In this document: positions 36,367 to 46,176 of the stretch, one piece after another
How the letters are laid out: each line of letters opens with the position of its first letter
How positions within the stretch are numbered: the stretch's first letter is position 1
NCBI GenBank assembly: GCA_023415935.1
Contig: JAEZIX010000062.1
Coordinates: forward strand, 1-64,000
Direction of reading: 5' to 3'
DNA: 64,000 nt
DNA from: Cyanobacteria bacterium OH_CDB_20
Lineage (GTDB): Bacteria > Cyanobacteriota > Vampirovibrionia > Gastranaerophilales > Gastranaerophilaceae
Notes under the pieces: model-generated
Told to the model about the DNA's origin: nothing
The model's input: the letters and a program-made list of their open reading frames with translations, nothing else
Databases searched by the model: none
Made by a program: the position numbers and the translations under genes

Positions 36367-37869
36367 ATGGAAAAAGAGAGCTTTATAAACAAAAATAATA
36401 AAGTCATTTTATGGATTTTTATTGCAATGACAATTGTCCATGTGTTATATGCAGCATTTTCGGTTAGGGTTGCTTATATGGATGGAACCCCTCAACTATT
36501 GCATATTTTAAACAATATAGCTGATGGGACAACAAAGTTATATATAGATCCAGGACATCCACGATTTTTTGTAAGTGCTCTTATGCAACTTCCTTCATTT
36601 TTAGTTGCAAAAATGTTAATATTATCATCAAAATTTTCTATTAGCGTCTTTTATTCTTTCTGCTGGTTTGCAATAAGCCCGCTACTAGTATATTTCAACT
36701 ACAAACTTTCAAATCGCACAAAAAATTATGATACTTTCATCGCAAGTTTGTTCTTTTATTCAATGGTTATTCTTTTATATCAAATATTTGTTGTCGTTGA
36801 AAGTTCTGTAGCAATATTAACGATATTGCTTTTATACAACTATATTAGATCAAAGATTGACTACACAACAAAAGACTTGGTAATAATTGCATTACTTACC
36901 ATAATGCTTTTTGCCTCCCACGAATTGGTGCTTTTTTGTGTTCCTATACTTCTTGTTTCCTCATTACTTTTTGCAAAAGATGAAGAAAACACAAAAAATA
37001 AAATTACTAAAATATCAGTTGGAATAGCGTCACTATTTGCTTTCTTTTACATTTACTTCTTTATGTTTAAGATAAAAGGGAATGGGGGCGAAATATCAAG
37101 ATTTTTGAATGAGTTTTTCGGTTCTTTAGGCACATCATTTGATACAAGTTTTTCAATAACAATAGTTGGATTAATTCTAATAGGACTCGTAATAGCAATA
37201 TTCAAAAGCAAAAAAGAACTAACAATAAAACATATTTCAATAGCAACAGTTATTATATTCTACAATCTATATATTATGTTCAGACAACTTGATTTATATG
37301 TAAATCCAATAATTGAAGGTCATTATAGAGTTATTGATATATTTTTATTCCCGATAATTCTATTCTTTATTGCTGTAAAAGATATAGCGAAAAAAGAAAT
37401 ATCACCTGTAATACTTAACAATACAATAACAATAATAGCTATTGTTGGTATTGCACAAACAATTTGGCAGATTGATAATACTTACTGGTGGAATAAAAAT
37501 ATTGAATATATGCAAGACAAATTACAAAAATGTGAAACTTCTTTATATATTCCTGACCCTAAAGAACCTCCTATATCAAAGTTTTTTGAGAATGATAAAA
37601 GAAACTACATTTGGCACGCAGACTTTACAGCTATTTCAATATTATTTGCAAAAGACTACGAAGTAAAAACAATACTAGGAATATACGACAAACTATATGA
37701 AGAAAATAATGCTACAGAACGTCAATTATTATTTTCAAATGATAATAATTTATTTATGCCTTATATCACAGTAGATATTAAGAACAAATTCTGGGATTTA
37801 ACAGAGCCCGCAAAAGCACTTGATTTGTATAATACAACCCATAATATAAAAACCAATAAACAAAATTAG
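36367..37869 (+). CDS. Polytopic membrane protein, possible GT-C glycosyltransferase
   Basis: A 500-residue protein with about ten hydrophobic helices. An early loop between the first two helices carries acidic residues (MDGTPQ, then DPGHPRFF), the position where GT-C glycosyltransferases hold catalytic acids; this is suggestive only. The C-terminal 130 residues are soluble and probably outside the membrane. It starts 7 bases after leuS and ends directly against the fliI stop with no terminator between. It may act with the GT9 transferase at 31836 in glycan assembly. Confidence 0.75.
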   Translation: MEKESFINKNNKVILWIFIAMTIVHVLYAAFSVRVAYMDGTPQLLHILNNIADGTTKLYIDPGHPRFFVSALMQLPSFLVAKMLILSSKFSISVFYSFCWFAISPLLVYFNYKLSNRTKNYDTFIASLFFYSMVILLYQIFVVVESSVAILTILLLYNYIRSKIDYTTKDLVIIALLTIMLFASHELVLFCVPILLVSSLLFAKDEENTKNKITKISVGIASLFAFFYIYFFMFKIKGNGGEISRFLNEFFGSLGTSFDTSFSITIVGLILIGLVIAIFKSKKELTIKHISIATVIIFYNLYIMFRQLDLYVNPIIEGHYRVIDIFLFPIILFFIAVKDIAKKEISPVILNNTITIIAIVGIAQTIWQIDNTYWWNKNIEYMQDKLQKCETSLYIPDPKEPPISKFFENDKRNYIWHADFTAISILFAKDYEVKTILGIYDKLYEENNATERQLLFSNDNNLFMPYITVDIKNKFWDLTEPAKALDLYNTTHNIKTNKQN

Positions 37870-39216
37870 TTAAATATCAATTCCGCTCATCATAGAAATA
37901 AGATTGTTGATTGTGCTATCCATATCAACTAAATCAGAAGTTCTTTGTTGCAAAAATCCATTAACTTCAGGCATAATGTCGATTACCATATCAAGTTTTG
38001 GGTTGGTACCCGGAGTATACATACCTACATCAATCAAGTCTTTGTTCTCTCTATACATAGCAAGAACTTTACGCATTTTTGCAGCAGCTGCTTTATGCTC
38101 TGAAGTAGAAATCGAAGACATAAGCCTTGAGATACTTCCTAAAACATCAATTGCAGGATAATGATTCATCTCAGCAACTTTTCTTGATAAGAAAATGTGC
38201 CCGTCAACAATACCTCTTACAATATCAACAATCGGGTCCGAAATATCATCCCCTTCCATCAGAACTGTGTATAATGCGGTTATTGAACCTTTGGGACTAT
38301 TTCCTGCTCTTTCAAGAGCCTTTTGGAGCCAAGAAAATATTGAAGGTGGGTAACCTTTCATCGTAGGAGGCTCACCGATAGAAAGACCAACTTCACGACC
38401 TGCCATAGCGCAACGTGTGATTGTATCTGTCATCAAGAAAACTTTTTTACCCTGATCTCTAAAATATTCGCATACTGCAGTAGCAGATAGCAAGCATTTC
38501 TGCCTAATCAAAGGAGGTTTATCACCCGTAGAACAAACGAGAACTGACTTTTTCATACCTTCTTCGCCAAGAGCATCCTCGATAAATTCTTTAACCTCAC
38601 GGCCACGTTCTCCAATCAATGCAACAACGTTTACATCTGCATCTGAGTTTCTCGCAATCATACCAAGCAAAGTACTTTTACCAACACCAGAACCGGCGAA
38701 AAGTCCCATACGTTGCCCTGTACCAAAAGTCATACAAGCATCTATTGCTCTTACACCTGTTGAAAATTGTTCTGTTATAATCGGTCTTTCAAATGGACCG
38801 GGAGGAGGACCTTCAATTGGACGCCAAAGAGCATCTGTTGTATCTAAAGGACGACCATCAAGCGGCTGCCCCATAGGGTCAATCAATCTTCCCAAAAGAA
38901 AATCACCAACAGGAATTATTATGGGTTTTCCAGTAGTAGTAACTAAACTACCCTGACCGATTCCACCACCATCTAAAAGCAATAGTAATTGAGCATTTTC
39001 ACCTTTAAAAGCAACAACTTCAGCAGGTTTTTTTTCTCCCGTATCAGTTTCTATGTAGCACAAATCACCTATTTTTAGCCCCGGCAATTTTACTTCAACA
39101 GTTAGCCCCAAAAGCTTTGACACACTTCCTTTAAAACCCATTAATTGTGTTTCGTTTATGGTGTTAAATGCTTTTGTTTTTATGTCTTCTATTAATTTTT
39201 CAGATTTTTCATTCAT
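37870..39216 (-). CDS. fliI: Flagellar export ATPase
   Basis: FliI is the F1-beta-like ATPase that energises substrate entry to the flagellar type III export apparatus. Walker A GSGVGKST lies near residue 170 within MGLFAGSGVGKSTLLGMIAR, and VVALIGERGREVKEF, SIGEPPTMKGYPPSIF and the C-terminal NPKLDMVID region follow the family. Length 448 is normal. It is the last gene of the flagellar operon, 5 bases after flhA. fliJ does not follow; the next gene is convergent. Confidence 0.95.
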   Translation of the reverse strand: MNEKSEKLIEDIKTKAFNTINETQLMGFKGSVSKLLGLTVEVKLPGLKIGDLCYIETDTGEKKPAEVVAFKGENAQLLLLLDGGGIGQGSLVTTTGKPIIIPVGDFLLGRLIDPMGQPLDGRPLDTTDALWRPIEGPPPGPFERPIITEQFSTGVRAIDACMTFGTGQRMGLFAGSGVGKSTLLGMIARNSDADVNVVALIGERGREVKEFIEDALGEEGMKKSVLVCSTGDKPPLIRQKCLLSATAVCEYFRDQGKKVFLMTDTITRCAMAGREVGLSIGEPPTMKGYPPSIFSWLQKALERAGNSPKGSITALYTVLMEGDDISDPIVDIVRGIVDGHIFLSRKVAEMNHYPAIDVLGSISRLMSSISTSEHKAAAAKMRKVLAMYRENKDLIDVGMYTPGTNPKLDMVIDIMPEVNGFLQQRTSDLVDMDSTINNLISMMSGIDI

Positions 39217-39221
39217 AATTT

Positions 39222-41327
39222 TTACTCAAAATTATACTCAGGAATGTAAGATTCACCGATAGTATCAACAGCTTCGACCCTTATATCAGTAATCAATTCA
39301 GAATAAGAGATAACAACAATCGTAGGGATGTGTCTTTCAAGAAGTTGATAAAGAGGAAGCCTAATTCTTGGCGAGCAAAGTATAACAGGCTGTTTACCTA
39401 TGTTTTGATGAGCTTTCATAAGTGTTGAAGCAGAAGATTCAATAAGTTCTTGAACCTGTAGTGGATTCAATAGGAACATTGTGCCTAGCTCAGTTCTCTG
39501 ACAACTATCATCAAGGGTTTTTTCCCATTCTTGCGACAATGTAAGTGCGTATAATGTCTTATCTGGAGTGGTATTTGAAAGACAAATTTGTCTACCGAGC
39601 GCTGCACGAAGCCTTTCAGAAAGGATATCTGGCTCTTTTGAAAATCTTGCGTAATCACAAAGTCTTTCAAAAATGAAAATAATATCTTTTATAGAAACTC
39701 TTTCTCTGATTAAATTAACAAAAATCTTTCTCAAATCACTTGTGGAGATAATTGTTGGCACAAGGTCATTAACAAGTGTAGGGTCTTGACTCTTAACAAG
39801 TTCCATAAGTTTAAGGACGTCTGTTTTAGTCATAACTTCGTCTACATATTTTCTCACGCACTCTTGCAAGTGAGTGATGATAACATCTACAGAATCAACA
39901 GCGGTTATTTTGACACCTGCCTCAATACTTGGAGGATTGAGCCAGTATGCTTGAGTTTGATAAGTAGGATCAACACTAACAATAGCATCTTTAGGTACAT
40001 CTTTGCCTAAAGAATCCCACTGATCAGCAATTACCATAAGTTTTCCAGGATACACGGTTCCTGTTGCTACTGTATTTCCTCTTATAGAAATCAAATACTC
40101 ATTAGCGTTCAACGCAGATGAGTCCATAATTCTTACATTTGGAATAATAAAACCTAATTCGTCCGTAACACGCTGCCTCAGAGCAGCAATTTTTGGCAAG
40201 AGTTGCCCCTCTTGATCTGGATCAGCTATAACAAGGAGTCCTGAACCAACTTGCAAACTCAAAACATCAACACCTAAGCGTTCATACATTCTGTTTGGAT
40301 TAACCAAATCTTGCATATTCTGCCTAACATTTTCAAGTTGCCCTAATTGTGATTGTACATCTTGATTAACAAGAACTGAAAAACCAGAAAGTGCTATTAC
40401 TGCAGTGAAGAACAAGAATGGAAACCAAGGAAGACCTGTCCAATGACTTGTAAATGCAATCAAAAGTAAAAACAAACAAGAAAAGAACAAACTGTATGGC
40501 TTGTTTAAAATCTGAGTAGATAAATCAAAACCTAAAGATGAGCCCGTTGCAGAAGAACGGGTCATTACGATACCTGCTGAAATTGACATCAACAAAGATG
40601 GAACCTGAGCCGCAAGACCGTCACCAACCGTTAATACCGTATATTTTTGAACCGCATCAGCAGCCGGCATGCCCATTTGCAATACACCAACCGCTAAACC
40701 ACCGATAATATTGATTATAACAATAATGATACCAGCTATTGTATCCCCTTTTACAAACTTCATAGCACCATCCATAGAACCAAAAAGGGATGATTCACGC
40801 TGCAAGTCTTCACGCTTCTTAACAGCTTCATCAGGTGAAATCAAGCCTGCATTAAAATCAGCGTCAATCGTCATTTGCTTACCCGGCATCGCGTCTAATG
40901 CAAATCTAGCTGCAACTTCTGCGATACGCTCTGCACCTTTTGTGATAACCATAAACTGAACTACAGTGATGATCAGGAATATAACAAAACCAACAACTAA
41001 GTTACCGCCGGTAACAAAGTTTCCGAATGCATCAATAACTTCACCCGCTTCACCTTTAGCAAGAATAAGCCTTGTTGAAGCGATACTCAATACCAGACGA
41101 AACATAGTACCGATAAGAATAATTGACGGGAAAGACGCCAACTCAAGAGGCTTTTGAATATACAACGATATCATCAGCAAAACAATACCGAGAGTAATGT
41201 TTAAACTTATTGAAAAATTGATAACCCAAGTTGGCATTTCTACAAGTAAAATGAGTATTAACATAATTACAAATATTGCTAATACAATTTCACTTATTGG
41301 ATTATGTGTGCCGCCTTGTGCTGCCAC
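39222..41327 (-). CDS. flhA: Flagellar export gate protein FlhA
   Basis: FlhA forms the nonameric export gate. Residues about 1-330 hold some eight membrane helices, including the conserved cytoplasmic loop with AARFALDAMPGKQMTIDADF. The cytoplasmic domain from about 345 carries the chaperone- and substrate-docking subdomains, with VSIKDIIFIFERLCDYA and AALGRQICL. Length 701 is standard. The start is GTG at 41327 behind AGGGTGG. A second copy of the cytoplasmic domain alone is encoded at 9368. flhB, fliP, fliQ and fliR are not in the window. Confidence 0.96.
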   Translation of the reverse strand: MAAQGGTHNPISEIVLAIFVIMLILILLVEMPTWVINFSISLNITLGIVLLMISLYIQKPLELASFPSIILIGTMFRLVLSIASTRLILAKGEAGEVIDAFGNFVTGGNLVVGFVIFLIITVVQFMVITKGAERIAEVAARFALDAMPGKQMTIDADFNAGLISPDEAVKKREDLQRESSLFGSMDGAMKFVKGDTIAGIIIVIINIIGGLAVGVLQMGMPAADAVQKYTVLTVGDGLAAQVPSLLMSISAGIVMTRSSATGSSLGFDLSTQILNKPYSLFFSCLFLLLIAFTSHWTGLPWFPFLFFTAVIALSGFSVLVNQDVQSQLGQLENVRQNMQDLVNPNRMYERLGVDVLSLQVGSGLLVIADPDQEGQLLPKIAALRQRVTDELGFIIPNVRIMDSSALNANEYLISIRGNTVATGTVYPGKLMVIADQWDSLGKDVPKDAIVSVDPTYQTQAYWLNPPSIEAGVKITAVDSVDVIITHLQECVRKYVDEVMTKTDVLKLMELVKSQDPTLVNDLVPTIISTSDLRKIFVNLIRERVSIKDIIFIFERLCDYARFSKEPDILSERLRAALGRQICLSNTTPDKTLYALTLSQEWEKTLDDSCQRTELGTMFLLNPLQVQELIESSASTLMKAHQNIGKQPVILCSPRIRLPLYQLLERHIPTIVVISYSELITDIRVEAVDTIGESYIPEYNFE

Positions 41328-41340
41328 TATTTATACCACC

Positions 41341-42054
41341 CTAGATTATCGTTTTAAATGCTTCCTTTATTATTCCTAACTGAGTTTCTACAGTAGCGTC
41401 AACTACCCCATTACTAGTTTCTATAATTGCGCCACCTAATTCTATAGATTCTTCTGCCAGTACTACTATTTTAGCCTCAAATTGAGCATTTGACAAAAGT
41501 TCTGGCACATAACTTTTTACCTCAGATACATCATCAGGAGCAACCTTAATTATTATACGGTTTTCACCCCTAGACACAGAGGTTAAAGCCTCATTAATAA
41601 TATTTAACAAAGGTTGTGCATCTTTTTCTATTTCAGTTTTAATGATTTTTTGAGCAATTTCAATTGAAATATCTAAAATGTGGGAAGAAAGTTCTTCTAC
41701 AACAGAATCTTTATAAGAAAAGAACTCTTCTATAGCAGCTAATAGTTTTTCGACGTCTTCTTTTGCAGTTTGCAGGCCTATTTTATTACCTTCTTTAATC
41801 GCTTGTTCTTTTATAGAGATTGCTTCTTCTTGAGCTCTGGAAACAAGGTTCCTGTCGTCAATTCTTCTGTAGCCGCGCCTTCTTGTACCTTGTCTTCTTT
41901 CAGCTCTCTGTTTAAAGTCGATTTTTTTAAAGTCAAATTTTGGAGCTTTTTCAGCTTCATCATTATGTCTTACAGAATCATCTTCCCTGTTTTCATCAAC
42001 ATTATTGGAAGAATTTAAATTTTTATTATTGCTTAATTTTCTTTTGATTATCAT
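41341..42054 (-). CDS. fliH: FliH-like flagellar assembly protein
   Basis: FliH binds FliI and links it to the C ring. Here residues 1-75 are disordered and highly charged (QRAERRQGTRRRGYRR), followed by a coiled coil with KEQAIKEGNKIGLQTAKED and a C-terminal domain (DISIEIAQKIIKTEI; GGAIIETSNGVVDATVETQL) matching the peripheral-stalk-like FliH fold. It overlaps the preceding gene by 29 bases and lies between it and flhA, as expected for this operon position. The unusual arginine-rich N-terminus is a local feature. Confidence 0.82.
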   Translation of the reverse strand: MIIKRKLSNNKNLNSSNNVDENREDDSVRHNDEAEKAPKFDFKKIDFKQRAERRQGTRRRGYRRIDDRNLVSRAQEEAISIKEQAIKEGNKIGLQTAKEDVEKLLAAIEEFFSYKDSVVEELSSHILDISIEIAQKIIKTEIEKDAQPLLNIINEALTSVSRGENRIIIKVAPDDVSEVKSYVPELLSNAQFEAKIVVLAEESIELGGAIIETSNGVVDATVETQLGIIKEAFKTII

Positions 42055-42976
42055 TTAATTTTTCTTCCACATGATTACATATAACCTGAATTACCCAAGG
42101 AGAAAGACTGGACTGATCAAATTCAGGATCAGAGATAAAATCTTTTACAATCTGTCTTTCATCTTTTAATATTTCTTCCAAAATTTTAGAATTTGATTTT
42201 GTGACAATTTTATTGAAATTACCTAATGTTTTATTCAAATTAACTTTATTCGACTGAGGAAGATTCATTTTAATTTCCTCAAGACATTTCATGACAATAT
42301 TTGAATCGATTTTTGTTTCCAAGTCATCCATCTGAATATATTGAATCAATATTTTTGCATCATTTGGTTCAAATTTATTTAAAAATGCAGAAACTCTCTC
42401 GTCAGGCAACTTTCTAAGCAACATTGCAAATGCAGCTAACTTTAGAATCTTTGTATCGCTTACCTCCGCTAAAGCATCATTATCAGCCTGAGCCATTTCA
42501 TCAATATTTGACTTACTTGCAGCATTTTTCAACTGAGCATCGTCTAATGCTCCTTGCTTATGGAGTTCAATAAGCGCTTCTTCATAAACTTTTTTGACAT
42601 GATGTTCTACTAGATTTATCATCTGAGGTTGTGGAACGTCTTTTGTCATTGCCTGCTTTGCAACTTCAAAAACAGTAAAAGCAACCTTCTGTAATATTGG
42701 ATCTCTAAATTGCATAGGAATATGGCCATGAATAAGGTCAACAGATTTGTGGAATGCCCACTCACCTATGAATTGAGTAATTACAGAGGCCTGATCAACG
42801 TCAAACTTTAAATTCGCATCTTTATATAATGCTTCACCCGCCAGAAAACAAAAATTATTGACTATATTAACTACATAATTTTTATCTTCAGCCGATAAAT
42901 CAGGTGGCAGAACTGCTTTAGCTTGCATGGAAAGGTTAGAAGCAAATTCTTTATAATTAAATCCTTCAATCGCCAT
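42026..42976 (-). CDS. Highly divergent protein in the fliG position
   Basis: The gene lies between fliF and fliH, exactly where fliG (the rotor switch protein) is normally found. The 316-residue all-helical product has LRKLPDERVSAFLNKFEPND near 210-230, which loosely recalls the FliG middle-domain pattern, and ERQIVKDFIS near the end. I could not find the FliG EHPQ motif or the charged C-terminal torque helix. It may be a remote FliG reduced to a scaffold between FliF and FliH, or an unrelated replacement. GGAG precedes the ATG. Confidence 0.6.
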   Translation of the reverse strand: MAIEGFNYKEFASNLSMQAKAVLPPDLSAEDKNYVVNIVNNFCFLAGEALYKDANLKFDVDQASVITQFIGEWAFHKSVDLIHGHIPMQFRDPILQKVAFTVFEVAKQAMTKDVPQPQMINLVEHHVKKVYEEALIELHKQGALDDAQLKNAASKSNIDEMAQADNDALAEVSDTKILKLAAFAMLLRKLPDERVSAFLNKFEPNDAKILIQYIQMDDLETKIDSNIVMKCLEEIKMNLPQSNKVNLNKTLGNFNKIVTKSNSKILEEILKDERQIVKDFISDPEFDQSSLSPWVIQVICNHVEEKLNDNQKKIKQ

Positions 42977-42991
42977 AACTTCTCCAGTTTA

Positions 42992-44653
42992 CTAAGGTTT
43001 TTCTATCCAACTTTTTAAATTATCTATAACAGAGTCATCTTCTGCAAAAGCAATATCTGAGGACACATCATCGATTTTAGAGATAATATCTTGCATTACA
43101 GTTGCAGATTGAGGAATTTGTTGCTGTACTGCTTGCTGTTCAAGAAGTCCTTGCTGCATGATAGCTTGTTTCTCGATTAATTGTGCAGCTTTTAGATTTA
43201 CATCTCTAAGTTGTTTCTCTTGCTCTTGGGATTTTGCTTTTAATTGCTCAAGTTCTTGTTTTTGCTTTTCCGCTGCTGCTCTAACTTTTTTAGAAACAAC
43301 TGAGAATCCGAAACCAAGCCCTACTAAAAGTAACGCAATTGCTATCCACCAAGGGTTACCTGTTTGCTCTGGTTTAGGCAAATTAACAGGTCTATCTGAA
43401 GCTAAATATGGGTCTATTGAATCAGAGTATGCTATAGAAACACTTTCTGGGTTTACCTTTGGAGAAGCAGATCTTGCAACAAGTGCTTTCAAGTCTTCTT
43501 CAGTCATATTTGCAGGAACAGCCGCTTCGTCGATTGTAAGAGCAATTGTAATTTCTTCGATTATACCCGGCTTAATAAATTCATTTATCTGAGTCTTTGA
43601 AACTCCATACTGAGTTTCTTTTGCGCTTCTTGAATAACTTCTATTTTGAGAAGAATCACTACCTGTTGCTGGAAGTCCATTTGGCAAGTAAACACTAACA
43701 GCATTTAAGCCTTTATTAGAATCCTGAGTAGAGTCTCCCAACCCTTCGGTGAAAGATTGTTCAGACACGGAGGTTTTCTGCGTAGGGTCATATACAATAC
43801 TTGTTTTTTCAATTGGAACCTGCCTCAAGAAAGTACTAACCGTAACAACATAATTACCTTTGCCTAAAAGCCTATCAAGCTGAGTTGCAACTTTACTTTG
43901 CATATACTGATCATTTTCTTCAATTCGAGAAAGCTGGTCATCAGTTGAGTTTATTAAACTATGATAAACATTTCCATTTGTATCTGTAATTGAAATATTT
44001 TCGGTTTCAAGACCTGTAATACTTCCAAGTAGTAGGTTTTCAATAGCTTTTACTTTGCTTTGATCAAGTTTTGTTCCAGATGGAATAACAACTTGAACTG
44101 TTGCTGTAATAGGTTTTTTATCCGCAGTAAACATTGTTTGTTCAGGAATTGATATAAAAACTGAAGCATTTTCAATTGAATCAATTTTTCTAATAAGCCT
44201 TGATAACTCACCATTTATTGCACGTGAAAGTCTAATTCTCTTATCTTCTTTTGTGGAAGTAAAATCACCCTTATCGAAAATTTCAAGACCAACGTATTGG
44301 TCCATTAAACCGCTTTGGACAATTGTCAACAATGCTCTGTCTCTTTGGGACTGAGTATAAGTTTTTCCTCTAAGAATGATATCAGACTTAGTACCGTTAG
44401 GGACACGTTCAGCTACAATTCCTTCTCTAGCTAGTAAAGATTGTATTTCGAGCGCTTTCCCTAAATTATCAGTCGTTAAAAGTGTTGCATTCTCAGGTAG
44501 AACCTTTTCTTGCTCTGCTTTTGGTTTCGAGTTATTAGAACTTACAGAAGTAACAATTCCAACAGTAATCATGAGCGCAAATAAAGCAATAACCACACCA
44601 ATTACCGCATACAAAACAGTTTTATTTTTGAGTAATTCTTTAATTTTTTCCAT
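42992..44653 (-). CDS. fliF: Flagellar MS-ring protein
   Basis: FliF builds the membrane MS ring on which the flagellum assembles. A first membrane helix lies at about 12-33, ring-building domains follow with LLTTDNLGKALEIQSLLARE, RLSRAINGELSRLIRKID and SVYLPNGLPATG, and a second membrane helix lies near 438-456 (WWIAIALLLVGLGFGFSVV). The cytoplasmic tail is a long Gln/Glu/Lys coiled coil ending in VIDNLKSWIEKP, comparable to the FliG-binding tail. Length 553 is normal. It starts 49 bases after fliE. Confidence 0.93.
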   Translation of the reverse strand: MEKIKELLKNKTVLYAVIGVVIALFALMITVGIVTSVSSNNSKPKAEQEKVLPENATLLTTDNLGKALEIQSLLAREGIVAERVPNGTKSDIILRGKTYTQSQRDRALLTIVQSGLMDQYVGLEIFDKGDFTSTKEDKRIRLSRAINGELSRLIRKIDSIENASVFISIPEQTMFTADKKPITATVQVVIPSGTKLDQSKVKAIENLLLGSITGLETENISITDTNGNVYHSLINSTDDQLSRIEENDQYMQSKVATQLDRLLGKGNYVVTVSTFLRQVPIEKTSIVYDPTQKTSVSEQSFTEGLGDSTQDSNKGLNAVSVYLPNGLPATGSDSSQNRSYSRSAKETQYGVSKTQINEFIKPGIIEEITIALTIDEAAVPANMTEEDLKALVARSASPKVNPESVSIAYSDSIDPYLASDRPVNLPKPEQTGNPWWIAIALLLVGLGFGFSVVSKKVRAAAEKQKQELEQLKAKSQEQEKQLRDVNLKAAQLIEKQAIMQQGLLEQQAVQQQIPQSATVMQDIISKIDDVSSDIAFAEDDSVIDNLKSWIEKP

Positions 44654-44702
44654 AAACCCTAATAATTCCCTATCTATAAAAGATTATACTACAATTTGTA
44701 TA

Positions 44703-45041
44703 CTATATTGAAATTTGCATAATTTTTTCATACGATTGGAGGACTTTTGATGTAACTTGAGTAGCGAGGTTAATTCCAATTTCAGCTTTTGAAACAGCCG
44801 CCATTATATCGTGAACATCAACGTTTTGGTTGCCCATTAAATGGTCCTTCAAAAGTTCATCAGGCTTGTTTGCTTCTTGATTTAAATTTTCTACTAAACC
44901 TGACATCACCGATTTAAAATTCGTAGTTTCAGGCTGCTCGATAGATGGCATGCGCATGCCTTGAACACCTGTATCTGTAAATTTAGAAGATTCAATCCTT
45001 CCAAACATATCAATATTGGGTACTAATTTTTCATTAAGCAT
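44703..45041 (-). CDS. fliE: Flagellar hook-basal body protein FliE
   Basis: FliE is the export-dependent adaptor between the MS ring/export gate and the proximal rod. The diagnostic C-terminal half reads NQNVDVHDIMAAVSKAEIG followed by a helix ending LQSYEKIMQISI, as in FliE families. Length 112 is normal; the N-terminal half is variable. It lies 13 bases after the lytic transglycosylase gene and before fliF, matching the common flgB-flgC-fliE-fliF order. Confidence 0.93.
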   Translation of the reverse strand: MLNEKLVPNIDMFGRIESSKFTDTGVQGMRMPSIEQPETTNFKSVMSGLVENLNQEANKPDELLKDHLMGNQNVDVHDIMAAVSKAEIGINLATQVTSKVLQSYEKIMQISI

Positions 45042-45054
45042 AATTTTATATTCC

Positions 45055-45681
45055 TTATCCTAAGTAATTTGCTAAAATTGATTTTACATAATTTTGTGTT
45101 TCTTTAAACGGAGGAACACCGCCGTATTTATCAACATTTCCTGAGCCTGCATTATAAGAAGCAAGCGCAAGAATCAAGTTACCATTATATTTTTCAAGTT
45201 TTGCCTTAATATATTTAACTCCACCTTCTATATTTTGGATTGGATCGTATGGATTTTTAACACCAAGACCTTTTGCTGTTCCAGGCATCAGCTGCATTAA
45301 GCCCATTGCCCCACAGTGAGAAGTTGCATTAGGGTTAAAACCTGACTCTTGTTTTACAATTGCCTGAATTAGCTTTTCATCTACACCGTATTTTTGAGAA
45401 ACTTTTGATATAATATCTAAAATTCTTGCTTTAGAAACTTTTCCAACAGTCGTTGGTTCAGAAGCTGCTACGATTTCTTCCTGATTAACAACTTTGAATC
45501 TTGATTCGTTTACGTTAGATGATTTTAATACCTCAGCAAACTTTTCTACTGATGAATCAGAAGGATTTTCAAGATTTGACTTGTTAATTCCCGCAACATA
45601 ATTTTTGAGCTCAACAATTCTTTGAACTGCCGCATCTTTACCGCTTGTATTTATCAAATTCTGAATATTTTGTGAAAACAT
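45055..45681 (-). CDS. Lytic transglycosylase (SLT domain) inside the flagellar operon
   Basis: The C-terminal 115 residues are an SLT/lysozyme-like domain: catalytic glutamate in AIVKQESGFNP, then GAMGLMQLMPGTA and LALASYNAGSGNV. These enzymes cut peptidoglycan glycan strands; here the likely task is opening the wall for the rod, the job FlgJ does in some bacteria. No clear signal peptide is present, and the N-terminal 85 residues are polar, so export through the flagellar apparatus itself is plausible (inference). It lies between flgC and fliE. Confidence 0.9.
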   Translation of the reverse strand: MFSQNIQNLINTSGKDAAVQRIVELKNYVAGINKSNLENPSDSSVEKFAEVLKSSNVNESRFKVVNQEEIVAASEPTTVGKVSKARILDIISKVSQKYGVDEKLIQAIVKQESGFNPNATSHCGAMGLMQLMPGTAKGLGVKNPYDPIQNIEGGVKYIKAKLEKYNGNLILALASYNAGSGNVDKYGGVPPFKETQNYVKSILANYLG

Positions 45682-45727
45682 TTTTAACTTAACTTCCCTT
45701 AATCAACAACCCTAAATATGTATATTA

Positions 45728-46174
45728 TTAACCTTGTCCTATGTTAGCTGCCCTTTCTGCCATAGTTTTTGAGATATTCAATACAGCCAAACTGGCTTCA
45801 TAAGCTCTTTGAGCCATAGAGGCATCTGCTATTTCAACCATCGGATTAACGTTAGATGTTCTAATATATCCATTTTTATCAGCATCAGGATGCCCCGGAC
45901 GGTAAATTCTATCCCCTAAAGTTGGATCTTCAACAACTCCTGTAAGAGCAACACCACCTTGGAGAAAAGGAATCGTACCAACTCCAAATACATCTTCTTT
46001 CATGTTATTTAAAACACCTGCGAACGAAACATCGTCAGTTGCATTAATTACAGCAATTTTTCTTACGTAATTAGGAGTATCAAGGTTTGCAATGTTTTTT
46101 GCAGCAATATCAAGCCTTTTCCCGTGTACGTAAAGACCTTTTGTTCCGATATCAAAAGCATTCATTATACTCAT
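45728..46174 (-). CDS. flgC: Flagellar proximal rod protein FlgC
   Basis: FlgC is a rod subunit. It has the N-terminal rod signature GLYVHGKRLDIAAKNIANLD and the C-terminal helix ASMAQRAYEASLAVLNISK, with NPMVEIADA in between. Length 148 is normal. It starts 2 bases after the flgB stop, so the pair is translationally linked. Confidence 0.95.
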   Translation of the reverse strand: MSIMNAFDIGTKGLYVHGKRLDIAAKNIANLDTPNYVRKIAVINATDDVSFAGVLNNMKEDVFGVGTIPFLQGGVALTGVVEDPTLGDRIYRPGHPDADKNGYIRTSNVNPMVEIADASMAQRAYEASLAVLNISKTMAERAANIGQG

Positions 46175-46176
46175 AA

